DNA of 64,000 nucleotides. It comes from Pestalotiopsis fici W106-1. Taxonomy: Eukaryota > Ascomycota > Sordariomycetes > Amphisphaeriales > Sporocadaceae. The notes beneath the pieces are model-generated. The model was not told the origin of the DNA, searched no databases, and saw only the letters and a list, made by a program, of their open reading frames with translations. A program made the position numbers and the translations under genes. The stretch spans positions 120,285 to 184,284 of the forward strand of contig NW_006917091.1 in assembly GCF_000516985.1 (NCBI RefSeq), read 5' to 3'. Shown in pieces: positions 43,628 to 54,596 of the stretch (its first letter is position 1; every line of letters begins with the position of its first letter).

Positions 43628-45493
43628 TCACAGTCGAAATACGTCGAAATCTTCTTGGGCTATGAGATGTTGCCAATCAGCATCAAGATCTCCACGTGCT
43701 CTCTTTTCCCACAAATCCTTGATCATATCTTCTATGACTGCAACGTTTCTCATACCGAGTCTCCGCTTCTTTTGGAACCACGCCGACATTCGTCGTTGCA
43801 AACCCAAAGAGCAACATTCAGCACCAAGCACAAGGGGAGCCCACATCATGACTGATCCTGCCGAGTCTTGCGTAGCTTGCTCTATCAACTCTAGTTGAGC
43901 GATACCCTTTTCGACGAGTGCCTGCACTTGTTCCAATGGTGAATGTCGAATGGATCGCTGGTAGTGTACCAGTAATGCATAATAAAATGCTTGCGTCATG
44001 TAGTGGACAATTGCACTATGTTCCTTTGGATTCGGATCATCTGCACTTGGTGGAAAGTCCAGGTACAATTGAAGTTCGAATCGATCTAGGTCTGAATGTG
44101 GCACATTTCTGTCTAATGCTACCGCAAAGGCATTGATGCGATCAAGATTTCTCAGGAGCGATTGCGAGATGCCGTAATATGGGAATGAAAACTCTAGTTT
44201 CTCTGCACCATCGTCCAGAAACGACTTGAGTTCCGCAGGCACGGAATAACCGCAGAGAATCGCCATCGGAATGAGGTGGACCTGAAAGGCGAGAGAAATC
44301 TGCAAGCCAATGGCGGTTTTCCGCAACTCGGTCAGATAGGCGATTCCACCGTCGAGATGGGTTCGCCATCTGCCAGTCGTGCCAGAGATGGCCTCGACGG
44401 TGATGCAAGCCATGATTGCCATTGCCAGAGACTTGGTGTGATGTTGATCGGGCTGCGCTAGGTTGTGGCGAAGATGGTGAATGGCCTGTTCGTCGTGTTT
44501 CCAGGCAAGTGCTCTGTCCTGTTCATTGGACCTACCGCCAAGCTCGTAAAGATTATACGCTGCGCCGGCACAAATCGCGTGAAAGACGGCAACATCGGCT
44601 GTAGACTCACTCGGACTCATCATGACACCCTTCAACGCCATTGGCAACATCATTGAGCGGCATGGATTGTGAGGCTCGTCGACGAGGACTAGCTTACCAC
44701 TGGTAAAAGTGACCCAGTGGTGGATGAGCCGTTTCTCGCAAGAGGGCGTCTCAAGGGAGTCCAGATGCCGTGTCGGCTTTGGGAGGGAAGAAATGCCTGC
44801 CTGCACCAGACTCGGGGTATGGTTCTCACTTCTTGCTCTGTCCTGCTCGACCCGATCCAACAGCGCGCATCCAGAGTCTTCAACAGCCAATTGTCGCGGT
44901 TCAGACTCCTGTGAAAGCGGTGTCAGACCATGTTTGAGGTGAAGAGTCTGCCGATTGGGAACACTACTTGCCAAAGGTGAAGCGACGAGGTTTGTAACTT
45001 TCCGAGTCACGTTAATGGAGATTGTGTCTAGGTCGTCAATGCTCTCTTCTGGGTCTTGTACACTTGACGATTGACAACTGTTTAGGTTGGACTGTGAGCA
45101 CGGCGAGTCCCGCTGCAAAGGGAACACTGAGAACAGCCCCCTTTCCAGTCTAGAAGAGCGAATAGGACAATCATCAATCCTCTCCAACATTGCGTCGAGT
45201 TCCGAATCGGAACATTGTGGCGCGATCCATGCTTCCGCATTTTCGAATGAACGCATACTACGCCTCGTTCGGGCAGATTGCGTATTCACGGCATTACCGT
45301 CAACGTCTTGCTGGAATTGCCCCTCGCCGTCGCTCAACAACCAGGTGAGTCGGACGCCATAGCCTTCACACTCGACTCCGAATAGCCTGCATCTCTGACA
45401 AAACGGCAGCTGTTCATCGCACTTGACGCGACGCGACCGGCAAGTCCAGCAGCCTGTAAATGTCTTTTTGCGTGGAGTTCTCACACTGGCCAT
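43628..45493 (-). CDS. Zn(II)2Cys6 transcription factor with Fungal_trans_2-type domain
   Basis: Intronless, 621 aa from the chosen ATG at 45493 (MASVRTPRKKTFTGCWTCR); an upstream in-frame ATG at 45655 would add 54 residues with no similarity to the usual N-terminus. The zinc cluster is C15-x2-C18-x6-C25-x6-C32-x2-C35-x6-C42. This FTGCWTCRSRRVKCDE type, with a long Ser-rich linker and a C-terminal helical domain, is typical of regulators of the PRO1/UGA3-like group. Domain features include LIHHWVTFTSGKLVLVDEP, NPCRSMMLPMAL and GGIAYLTELRK. It is a likely nuclear regulator. It lies between the G1 peptidase and the ERG4-like gene, and is divergent from the latter with about 0.7 kb between starts, so control of that gene is plausible but unproven. 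Confidence 0.9.
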   Translation of the reverse strand: MASVRTPRKKTFTGCWTCRSRRVKCDEQLPFCQRCRLFGVECEGYGVRLTWLLSDGEGQFQQDVDGNAVNTQSARTRRSMRSFENAEAWIAPQCSDSELDAMLERIDDCPIRSSRLERGLFSVFPLQRDSPCSQSNLNSCQSSSVQDPEESIDDLDTISINVTRKVTNLVASPLASSVPNRQTLHLKHGLTPLSQESEPRQLAVEDSGCALLDRVEQDRARSENHTPSLVQAGISSLPKPTRHLDSLETPSCEKRLIHHWVTFTSGKLVLVDEPHNPCRSMMLPMALKGVMMSPSESTADVAVFHAICAGAAYNLYELGGRSNEQDRALAWKHDEQAIHHLRHNLAQPDQHHTKSLAMAIMACITVEAISGTTGRWRTHLDGGIAYLTELRKTAIGLQISLAFQVHLIPMAILCGYSVPAELKSFLDDGAEKLEFSFPYYGISQSLLRNLDRINAFAVALDRNVPHSDLDRFELQLYLDFPPSADDPNPKEHSAIVHYMTQAFYYALLVHYQRSIRHSPLEQVQALVEKGIAQLELIEQATQDSAGSVMMWAPLVLGAECCSLGLQRRMSAWFQKKRRLGMRNVAVIEDMIKDLWEKRARGDLDADWQHLIAQEDFDVFRL

Positions 45494-46210
45494 CAATGAT
45501 CTTGTGGTTGTTAACAGACGAGGGATTCCACAACGAGGACGGAACGAACAGGAAGTTGACAGCGAGGACAAGTCGGCATAAATTGCCTTCAAAAGGGAAA
45601 TGAGGTAGAGGTGGATCCCTTCCGAGAAAGCGAGCCAATCGCTACAGGACATCAAGCCTCATCCCTTGCCCCTGGCGCTCCGTAGTTGGTCGCTAATTTG
45701 GTGCTTGCAATCCGCTTCTAGCGCTGAAAATAGCGGGCTGCTCGCTTTCTCTTGCCTCTAAATACCACTACAGTATAATTGCGTTGCACGCGATGAACAC
45801 GGAGGATGTCAATAATGTCAACATGAACAAGCTCCACGAATAGTTGATTGACACCATTGGTCATTTTCATACAGCCGGTGCAAGACCCGCTTCAAAATTA
45901 TAACTTGACCTTCATCTCGCTGTAAACTTCCCAGCTTTGAGTCTTGTCAATGAACACGGCGCTAAGAGCAACCTCGGGCGGATCAAGGATCCTAAGGATC
46001 ATTGAGACACTACTTTGATCTTCCATCTGACAAAGTCGAAAAGATGTCTTCACTGTTCAAGTCAACTCGACTCGGTTATTTAAACCCCAGGGGGAACCTC
46101 CTCAATGTTGACCATGATGTGCGACATCCCTCTCCTCTGTCAGTTCCAGTTTGCCGCGACCTGCGTCAAAGCAAAGACATCTGAATCTCAAGCCGAGGGA
46201 TCACATTACC
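45494..46210. promoter_or_regulatory. Divergent promoter region between a zinc-cluster regulator and the ERG4-like gene
   Basis: About 717 bp between the two divergent start codons. A small repeated block GGATC(C)TAAGGATC lies near 45987-46000. No defined regulator site was assigned. Region boundaries follow from the two start codons. Confidence 0.4.
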
Positions 46211-47788
46211 ATGCCTCCCACGATCCGCGATCGGGGCTCAAAAGCCAAGTCGACCGACACCAATGATTCACCCACGGCCGAGATAGACTACGAAGGTGTG
46301 CCGCTGAACCACTTTGAATTCGGAGGTTCCCTCGGTACATCTGCTCTGATCATCGGCTTCCCTCTGCTCATGTGGTACATGTTTGTCGGAGCCAAATACT
46401 ACAATGGAAACGTGCCGCTCCCATCCGACGACCAGACATGGACCGATTTCGTATACCACTTGGCGAGTTTGGCATATACTGGCGCCTTCCCTACTCGCAA
46501 AGCCTGGATCATTTACTGGTCCTTCTTCGCCATGGAGATGGCCTTTTACTATGTACTTCCTGGCGTTACTGGTCACGGCAAGCGATTACGCCACGAGGGC
46601 GACAGACAGCTCAAATACTTTTGCAATGCCTATGTCAGTTTCTACACCACGATTCTGATCGCAGCGGCACTACACATTAGTGGTCTCTTTCCCTTGTACA
46701 CAATCATCGACGAGTTTGGCCCAATCATGTCCGTGGCCATTTTTTCGGGGTTTATCAACAGCATCGCTGTATACATCTCGGCAATGGTTGGCCAGAGAAC
46801 CCATCGGCTTACTGGTTATCCAATCTACGACTTCTTCATGGGCGCCGAGCTCAACCCCCGGATCGGCATCTTGGATCTCAAAATGTTTTACGAAGTACGC
46901 GTGCCGTGGTTCATCCTGTTCTTGATCAGCTCAGCCGCTGCGGTGAGGCAGTACGAGTCCTATGGCTATGTCTCCAAAGAAGTTGGTTTTATTGTTGCCG
47001 CCCACTTCCTGTACGCTAATGCGTGCGCCAAAGGCGAACACTTGATCATCACGAGCTGGTATGTACACAATCTTGATTCTTCCGAGATTTAAAAATACTA
47101 ACGTGAATCAGGGATATGTATTTCGAAAAGTTGGGCTTTATGCTTACATTTTGGAACATGGCCGGTGTGCCATTCTCGTATTGTCACTGCGCCTTGTACC
47201 TGGCCAACCATGATCCGTCAGAGTACCAATGGTCTACGTTCCCATTTGTTCTTCTTTTCATTGGCTATCTCTTCTTTTATTGGGTGTGGGATACTGCCAA
47301 TGGCCAAAAGAATGGCTTCCGCCAAATGGAGCGCGGACAGCTCCTCGACCGCAAGACTTGGCCGCGTCTTCCATGGCTGGTTATTCGCAACCCCAAGGCG
47401 ATTGAAACCACGACGGGCGATCGTATCATGGTAGACGGCTGGTTTGGTATTGTTAGGAAACCGCACTACACGGCCGACATGTACTTTGCCATTTCATGGG
47501 CATTGATCACAGGTTTCAGGTATGTTCCCATCAAATGAACTATCAGAGTCGAGCTGACAGTCCCGCAGAAGCCCATTTCCGTGGTTCTATCCTGTATTTT
47601 TTTGCGTCATGATTATCCACCGAACTTTAAGAGATGTGGCAAAGTGCAGAAATAAGTACGGCGATGCATGGAAGCAGTACGAGCAGGCTGTTCCCTATCT
47701 ATACATTCCTGTGAGTAGTTCAAGATATCTTTGGCTTTGATTTTATACCCAGTGGGAGAAACTAACGTGTCCTTAGTATGTTGTTTAA
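46211..47788 (+). CDS. ERG4: C-24(28) sterol reductase, ERG4 type (four exons, 12-nt last exon)
   Basis: Reduces the C-24(28) double bond in the last step of ergosterol synthesis, in the ER membrane. Exons 46211-47058, 47112-47519, 47569-47710 and 47777-47788 give 469 aa; all introns are GT-AG. The protein shows the family start [25 protein letters not shown], about eight to nine hydrophobic segments, and [10 protein letters not shown] and [20 protein letters not shown]. The C-terminal sterol reductase signature is present: [46 protein letters not shown] and [17 protein letters not shown]. The last exon adds only YVV and the stop, restoring the IPY ending usual in the family. Fungi may carry more than one ERG4 gene; whether this is the main copy or a paralog in an accessory block cannot be told here. 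Confidence 0.9.
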
Positions 47789-48262
47789 GTATATGAGTGC
47801 AGATGAGTCTGTCACCATTATAAAAGTGGGGATGGTTTGTGAAACAGTCTCTTGCGGCCCACGCCAATATTCTATAACACATGCGCTCTCCAATCTAAGA
47901 GCAAATTCCAATAAATCAATTTAATAGGCGTCTAATACAAAGCCGCATTTTATCAGATCCATTAGAATGCCATCGATTCTTTGCTGCTTATAAATAGAAT
48001 CTGCCCCAGAATACTCATTCCGGGGCGGCGCAGCAAGTAGCTTCGGATTTAGCAGTGCATAACTCATCCCTATGCCGACGGAGATCTGTCACAACAGTCA
48101 CCTATATAACGGCGGTAGTTTCTCTGCTTTGATTGTTAATCAATTTCTAAAATAATTATATTCATTCTCTATCATTTACGCTACCCTATTCACGTACACT
48201 CCAGGTGCTATTTTTTCGCAGCACCAAAGCAAACACGCCAAGACCCAACCCTGAATTCAATC
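47789..48262. other. Intergenic region
   Basis: 474 bp, AT-rich, between the ERG4-like gene and the next SDR gene, both on plus. Likely holds a 3' region and a promoter. Nothing else recognised. Confidence 0.45.
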
Positions 48263-49369
48263 ATGGCACCCAAATTCGACGTGACTCCAGAGAAGCGCGC
48301 ATCTTTTTTGGCATTTGTTAAACGTCAATTATTCATCACTCCCCCCTTGCCGACACGCGACGATGCAGATCTAGCCGGCAAGACCGCCATTGTCACTGGG
48401 GCCAACAGTGGCATCGGCCTCGAATGCTCTCGCCAGCTCCTCGATCTCGGACTCAGCAGACTCATTATTGCCGTGCGCAGCAAATCCAGAGGCGAAGCCG
48501 CCAAGAGGGATCTGCTAGTAGGCAGAGATGCCGAGAAGCAGCGCGTCGAGGTGTGGCTGCTCGATCTCGAAAAATACGAGTCCATTACTGGTTTTGTGGA
48601 ACGCGCCAAGGAGTTGGATCGCCTGGACATTGTCGTTAATAATGCTGGCATGATGAAGAAGTCCTTTGGCCTCGTGGAAAGCACCGGCCATGAGTACTTG
48701 ATTCAGATCAATTATCTATCCATGGTCTTGCTCACCATCCTTCTGCTTCCAATCATCAAGGAAAAACAAACCCCTGCAGAGCCAGGCCGGGTGGTGCTGG
48801 TCAATTCTGATGCCGCTGCTCAGGCACAGTTTAAAGAGAGGAGCGCCCCCGACCTGCTCGAGGCATTTGACCAAGAGAACAACTTTTCAGATCAAGAGAG
48901 ATATTGGACGTCGAAACTATTGGGCCAATTGTTTCTGACGGAGCTGGCGAAGCGCGTTCCGTCCAGTGTGGCCGTCGTGAACGCGCCGAATCCCGGTCTG
49001 ACGAGGTCCAATCTGGGCGGCGACTACAAGGGTACCGTCGCCGGGTTTCTGGCAGAGCACATTTTCTTGAGAATATTTGGTCGCACACCCGCGGTCGGGG
49101 CTCGATCTGTCACGTGCGCGGCCGTCTTGTATGGGCAAGAGTCACATGGACAGTATATCGAGGACGGCAAGATTCAACCGTAAGTCTAGACGTTCCGCCT
49201 GGTATTTGATACTTGTACTTTGGACTAAAAAAGATTTCTTGACAGATTGGCGCCACTTATCTACAAACCCGAGGGCGCCAAGATAGCCGAGAGGCTATGG
49301 CGCGAGACCATGGAAGATCTTGCGCCGTATGGTGTATCTGAGATTGTGGACAAATTGACTGGGGCATGA
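48263..49369 (+). CDS. Classical short-chain dehydrogenase/reductase (retinol-dehydrogenase/WWOX-like type)
   Basis: NAD(P)-dependent oxidoreductase of unknown substrate. Exons 48263-49179 and 49246-49369 give 346 aa; the 66-nt intron is GT-AG, phase 2. All classical SDR motifs are intact: cofactor loop TGANSGIGLECSRQLL (residues 45-60), AVRSKSRGEAA (the Arg suggests NADP preference), LDIVVNNAGMM, the Ser of VLVNSDAAA and the YWTSK active site. A non-classical N-terminal extension of about 40 residues precedes the Rossmann fold. The C-terminal part (LAPLIYKPEGAKIAERLWRETMEDL) is typical of fungal members. No signal peptide is seen. It follows the ERG4-like gene in the same direction, so sterol or other lipid substrates are possible but not shown. 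Confidence 0.9.
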
Positions 49370-51212
49370 TGTGTCTATGGTAGTGTGTTATATTGTTCTT
49401 GTCCGTACCTTGGACTGTGGAAATGTCTGGTGATTGTACCAAGGTAGAGGGAAGATTACCATAGATAGACCTAGCAGTTGGGTGGGAGCATAACGCTTAT
49501 TTCCTTTGTAAATGACCCAAAGAAAGCCTAGTCCCACGACAGGAGAAAGGTTGACCTGTTTCCGCAATACAGAATACGATGAAATTAACAAGAGATTTTG
49601 GCTGCTGGAAACCCGAGTACGTTGGCTTTCTTTAAAAGGGAACATCGACAGTTATTTGTCACAGGAAAAACCCGAAAGTCTCACTTTTAGCCGTGGGATA
49701 TTTGTTGTCCCTGGTGGTCTCCAGTAATTTGATGGGAGAATGGACTGACCAGTCTTCTCGGAATGAACCATAATGAAGCACAAATGTGTCCATTCAGGAA
49801 TTCCCTCACGCGACTAACTCTCGTCTGTCTCTTGATGAGTTGTCATAGGACTAGATATGGCGTTTTGAAGCTCGGCACTACCACTGTAGATGAGGCGTGC
49901 AGCAGTGACGGGAGGATAAAACGCAAGCCCATTGCTCAAAGAACGAGCCGAAAGGCATAGTCCAATAGAAAACCGACGGCTTGCTAAAGCTAAACCACAC
50001 CGGCTGGGACATCAGACCCTGAAGTCTCGGCTGTCTACGAGAGCGACAACCAGATATTCGGGTGCAGTTGCAGCAAACATAACTACCAGAAGTGCCGCTT
50101 AGCCGCTGCTCGCGCTGCTCGCGCTGAGCGTCGTCGTTTCAAGGCGCGGGGAAAGTTGAGGAGTTAAGCTTACCCATGACGGGTAGAATGGCCGAAAAGA
50201 AAATGTCGATAGAGAGCGAGATGGGAATTTGGAAGTGTTTCAGGGTCCTCGTTACCGCAAGGCAGCCCAGGCAGACGGGATAACTTGACAGATTTCGGGA
50301 GGACTGGACCGGCCCATGGGCCTTGACAAAGTTCAAATGCGCATCAACGGCGGCACATGGCTGCACTAGAACTAGCATGAAAGGTGTGCTTTTCTTGGAG
50401 ACGAGAGCTGGAAAATCTTATCAGGACGGGCCGTTGAAGCAAGAGCTTGCGAATTGTCTTCTCTTGCATGCAAACGCACCACGGTAACAGGCTTACCATA
50501 CCTGGCGGAAATCGGGCATGGCTATTATGCTCTCACTGGCGAAAAATCGAGTAACATGACCTGCACATGGTTGCCTTAGTAAGTCCGTGAAATTGAAAGA
50601 AGTACACCCCCACGTGATGTTCTTGACACATAAAGTAGATATAGAAAGCCCTTCGCGCAATTCTAACCTGTCGGACCACTATAACCGTTCGAGCTATGCG
50701 ACAATTCCCCAAGCCGGAGACCCTTGATTTCCAGAAGGAAAACAAATCTGAGACAGGCTTGCGCGGGAGAGGTCCCGAGCCTGGTATATGGTTCCACCAC
50801 TGCGCAGGACGAATCGGTTCATGGCGATCCTAAGACATTGTTGAGGACTTTATACCCGTAGCTGTCAAATGAAGCAACGACAAGAATATAATGGATATCT
50901 GGCCCAGCTGTATGGGATGTCTCACATAATTGCCCATACGGTTTGGTATGAATTGCTTCCTGCTCGAAGATATCAAGACAGCATTCTTGGCAGCTGAAAA
51001 GTTCTATCCCAAACTGCATTTTTGAAACGAAATGCCGTTCTACTACCTCCGGGTAGACTTTCTGAGGAACCTGATAACAGTGAAAACGAGTATATAAGCC
51101 TTTGATTTCTGCTCTGAAGTACTCACTCATTTCAAGCAAAAGAGCAATACAACAAAATAAACACTATTCAGACACTGATACATCTTTGTATTCAATCAGA
51201 AATTTCATCAAA
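49370..51212. other. Intergenic region, no recognised gene
   Basis: About 1.8 kb upstream of the CFEM-like gene. Open frames are short and unrecognised (for example 50819-51139, minus, 106 codons). A tandem GCTCGCGCT unit appears near 50107-50125. Nothing further seen. Confidence 0.45.
51091..51098 (+). promoter_or_regulatory. Likely TATA box of the CFEM-like gene
   Basis: TATATAAG lies 122 bp upstream of the start codon of the small secreted protein, an ordinary distance for a fungal TATA element with a short leader. Confidence 0.5.
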
Positions 51213-51936
51213 ATGAAGTTCACGCCAGTCGTCCTCCTCCTCGCGACCCTTGTCGCCGCCCTTCCGGAGCCAGCTCCCGCCCCCGAGGCCCTCGCGGAGC
51301 CCGAGCCCGTACCGGAACCCAAGACTGCCGTATCCACCCTGCCCATTCTGCCGCCCGTGGATCTACCCAATCCGTAAGCATCATTCTTGTGTCATTTATC
51401 ATGGGCCCCCCCTCTTCTGGACCTATAAAATTGCGCGCACACAAACACAGATCAACAGTACTAGACGGCTCTTCTTCACATTATTCCCGTCTATCTGGAA
51501 AATAAAACTGTGCTAATTCATGTTTTCTTTTGTAGTCTGTCGCTGCTGACCGTCTTTGGTGTCTGCATTACGGGCTGCATTGAAAAGTCCATTGTCATCA
51601 AGACCGATTGCGCCAAGACCCCGACGGCCAAGTGCGTCTGTCCGAGCATCAAGGAAGTCTTGATCGATTCCTCGACTTGTTTCAAGACGTGCAAGCCTAA
51701 TAATCTGCTAGGTAAGTCCAACAAAAAAAAAAAAAAAAAAAAAAAAAAAGAAAGAGAGAGAGCGAGAAAGAGAAAAGAGTTTATTTTCACTTTCCCTTTG
51801 TCCTCGATCTAGCGTGGTGGGACATGGAATTGACTTCAACTGTTTTTATGTACTATAAGCTCACCATCTGTCTACTCTAGCTCAATCAATAGTCCTGGCG
51901 GCTGTTGCATGCAAGCTCAAAGGAATCGATATCTAA
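51213..51936 (+). CDS. Small secreted eight-cysteine protein, CFEM-like
   Basis: Exons 51213-51373, 51536-51711 and 51881-51936 give 130 aa; introns are GT-AG. A signal peptide (MKFTPVVLLLATLVAALP) is followed by a Pro/Glu/Ala-rich stretch (residues 18-37). The domain has Cys at 64, 68, 79, 87, 89, 102, 106 and 123: C-x3-C-x10-C-x7-C-x-C-x12-C-x3-C-x16-C. This is the spacing of CFEM domains, which in fungi bind haem or sit on the cell surface. The haem-contact Asp normally found between the third and fourth Cys is absent (AKTPTAK there). No GPI-anchor tail follows the last Cys, so the product is probably free and secreted. The third exon is inferred because it supplies the eighth Cys, a stop and the right phase. 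Intron 2 holds a run of 27 A. An effector-like role is speculation. Confidence 0.75.
51723..51749. repeat. Homopolymer run of 27 A inside intron 2 of the CFEM-like gene
   Basis: The run starts 11 bases after the GTAAGT donor and is followed by a purine-rich tract. Its exact length may be unreliable in the assembly. Confidence 0.85.
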
Positions 51937-52404
51937 GGCGCATCAATAGCGAACTTGGATTCAAGATTTGACCTTTCATGAATCTGAGGAGTTTGGGGCC
52001 AGCAGTAATTAGAGTGAACCACACGACAGCTTCCAGGCATGCCATGTGGCCTTTTAGGGGGGAACGAAAGCTAGGATAAAGAGATAAGAGCGATTTCAGA
52101 GCATAACCAGATGATCTTGGGCGGCCTACACGCCAAGTACTATCCTTTTAGAGTCACTCCTTGTCCATAGAAAAACGGAATAGCAAACCAAAAGCCAGAA
52201 TTTTCACGTGTGACTAGAGCCCAGTCGATGAGATGATTTTGGTATTCACGCTACTTAATTTGAATAAACGAAACGCCAAACAACTGCTGCTGATGAAAGT
52301 GTGCAAACAGACAAAGTGCTTTTGCAAATTCGGCCTGAATATTTTTCAAGGTCATGACATGTAACACATAATAGGCATAACGGACTCTCCATACTCATAT
52401 CGCT
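51937..52404. other. Intergenic region between convergent genes
   Basis: 468 bp between the stops of the CFEM-like gene (+) and the AAA ATPase gene (-). AT-rich. Nothing else recognised. Confidence 0.45.
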
Positions 52405-54596
52405 TTACAGAAACATGTTCCTGCTGTCGGCATCCTTCCGCGAAGACCCGGGAGCGGTGTAGTCCACGCCACTCAAATTCGTCAAGTCCTTTTCAAACGT
52501 GGCTTGAATCTTGGTGACCTGCTGCAGGGTCTTGAGGTCGAGCTTGATCTTCTCGAACACCGCCAGACTCTCTGCCGCCTTGATGACATTTTTAATCTGG
52601 CGCCCATTGAGGTCGTGCTCGGCCAGGGTGGCGATGCCAATGTCGTCAATGTCGACGCCACCCGGGACCATTTTGCAAAAGTTGCTCCATATTTGGATAC
52701 GCGACTCGATTGAGAGCTCAGTGTATCTGATGGGAATATGTATCCGCGACTTGAAGGCGTCGTCAAAGGTGTTGACGCGGTTCGTGGTCAGGAAGAGGAT
52801 TCCGGCATAGTACTCCAAGACCCGTAGAAATACGCTCACCATGGCATTACGATGTAGGTCATGAAGCGATCGTCGCTCTAGGAATACGTCTGCCTCATCA
52901 ATCAAGAGCACGGCCCGCCATGTGGATGTCATGTCCATGATTTTTGTCAACGTCTTGTCAAGGTCCACGCTGTTGGTGCCAAGATCTCCAGAGGAAACCA
53001 TGTAAAGCGGTCGTTGGACATATTCAGCTACGCATTCTGCAACACAAGTGTTAGTAAAGGAGAATTCGGAAAGGACGGCTGCGGTTGTCACGTACCGGCT
53101 GTTAAAGTCTTGCCCACTCCCGGCGGTCCATGAAGGACGCAGACCAGGCCTTGGCCTTTTCCCTTGACAATGTCATCGAATGCCTCCCTCTTCTCCGCAT
53201 GGGTGGCGACAAGGGCCTGGACTGTCCTCTTGATCTCCACGTCCAGGACTAGATCATCAAAGCACCGTGTGTTCCACTCGATAGGGCACAGCTGGTCAGC
53301 AAAAAATTCGAGAAACTTTTTGACTGTAAAAGAGTATCCCCGTACTGTGGCATTGCACAGCAGTAGATCATCGTCTGACAGCTTATCGTGGACAATCCTG
53401 TCCGACACAAACTCGTTATTTCCCGTCACTCGCTTCATCAATCGATCTCGTCTGCTAGAGTCGTCACTATTGTTCAAGCCAAGAACGCGGAACGAATCAT
53501 TAGGTTCGATGCGATGGTAGGTCTTGCAGTCAATCATGACGCGGCCAGTGACATTGAATCTTGCGTAGCCGTCTTGAATTCTCTTGACGGCAATGCCGTC
53601 GTATTGCAGATAGTGTTGTCCGACATAGCCCTCGAACTTTTTACCGCGCTCCATTAGTGCGTCGCGGACTTCATTTGCGTTCTCAATGAAATCAAGTGGC
53701 ATGGCCGGAAGGTCCTCGATATCCTGCACGCCACTGTACTTGGGGATACAAAGGCTCGACTTGCGCGAGCCAACGCGCTCACCGTCAAAGTCTACAAAAG
53801 AGACTTGGAGTACCAGAGAAGCCAGCTCGCCAGTGTCATACGAGAGGTTGACGACACGGAAGGCACGTGGCTGCTGGAGGATCTCGCTGTATACTGTTGT
53901 TCCGGGGCGGAATATTGTCCAAAGGTGGTCGTAACTGATAGCTTTGGGGCTGCCCTTGATGCACCTCTTGTACGAGGCTCTCTCTGTCTCGAAATGCGTA
54001 TCAATCCAAGAGAGCAAGAGCTTGAGATGTGCCAAAGACTCCTGGTCATCGTTCTCTTCGAATCGCTTGACACCCGTCTCCTCAAGCTCTTCACGGTAAA
54101 AGAAAAGTGACCGATAGGGCGACTCAATCTGCACATCGTCCACGTTGATGGGGTCAGATGGGTAATTGCCAATGACATCGTAAAGGAGTTGCCTGATGGG
54201 CTGCGCATTGGCAAAGAGCTTGGTTGAGTTCAGTTCATCCTCGGAGTCATAGTTGCGCACCAGACAAAAGGCAAAGAGCCGCCACCAATCTTTTTGCTTG
54301 GGCAAATCAACCTCGACAGCTCGCTCTGTAAAGTACTGCCCATCCTTGTCGTCGTACCGTCGATCAAGTGGTTTGATTTCACACTTCATGGTTTCATCTT
54401 GAGGCTCCTCATCTGTTGAGCTTTCTGCATCTGTCTCTTTCTCTGTACCGTTCGCTGCATCTGTGCTCACACCGTTGGGATGAGCGGGCTTTGGCTTGCC
54501 GTTGTGATGCACACCATTGCGAACGATGGGTGTCACTCTCTTGGACGGATGTGACGATGCGCCAGATCTTTGGGCTGCTGCCTTGGTACGTGCCAT
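52405..54596 (-). CDS. Fungal AAA ATPase with long N-terminal DUF7025-like region
   Basis: Exons 54596-53096 and 53036-52405 (minus) give 710 aa; the 59-nt intron is GT-AG, phase 1, and falls just after the Walker A motif. Residues 1-75 are low-complexity and basic, then acidic (STDEEPQDE). The next about 390 residues, with FRPGTTVYSEILQQPRAF, LQVSFVDFDGERVGS and GRVMIDCKTYHRIEPN, match the N-terminal region of a large group of filamentous-fungal AAA proteins (DUF7025 type). The ATPase core has GPPGVGKT (residues 490-497), VLLIDEADVFLERR (Walker B, 544-550), LFLTTNRVNTFDDAFKSRIH (sensor/arginine region) and a helical lid. A single AAA domain suggests a homo-oligomer. Cellular role is unknown. 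Confidence 0.88.

Noticed and set aside
45494..45655. Upstream ATG extending the second zinc-cluster regulator by 54 residues
   Set aside because: The shorter start gives the typical spacing of the zinc cluster from the N-terminus; the added part has no similarity to regulators.
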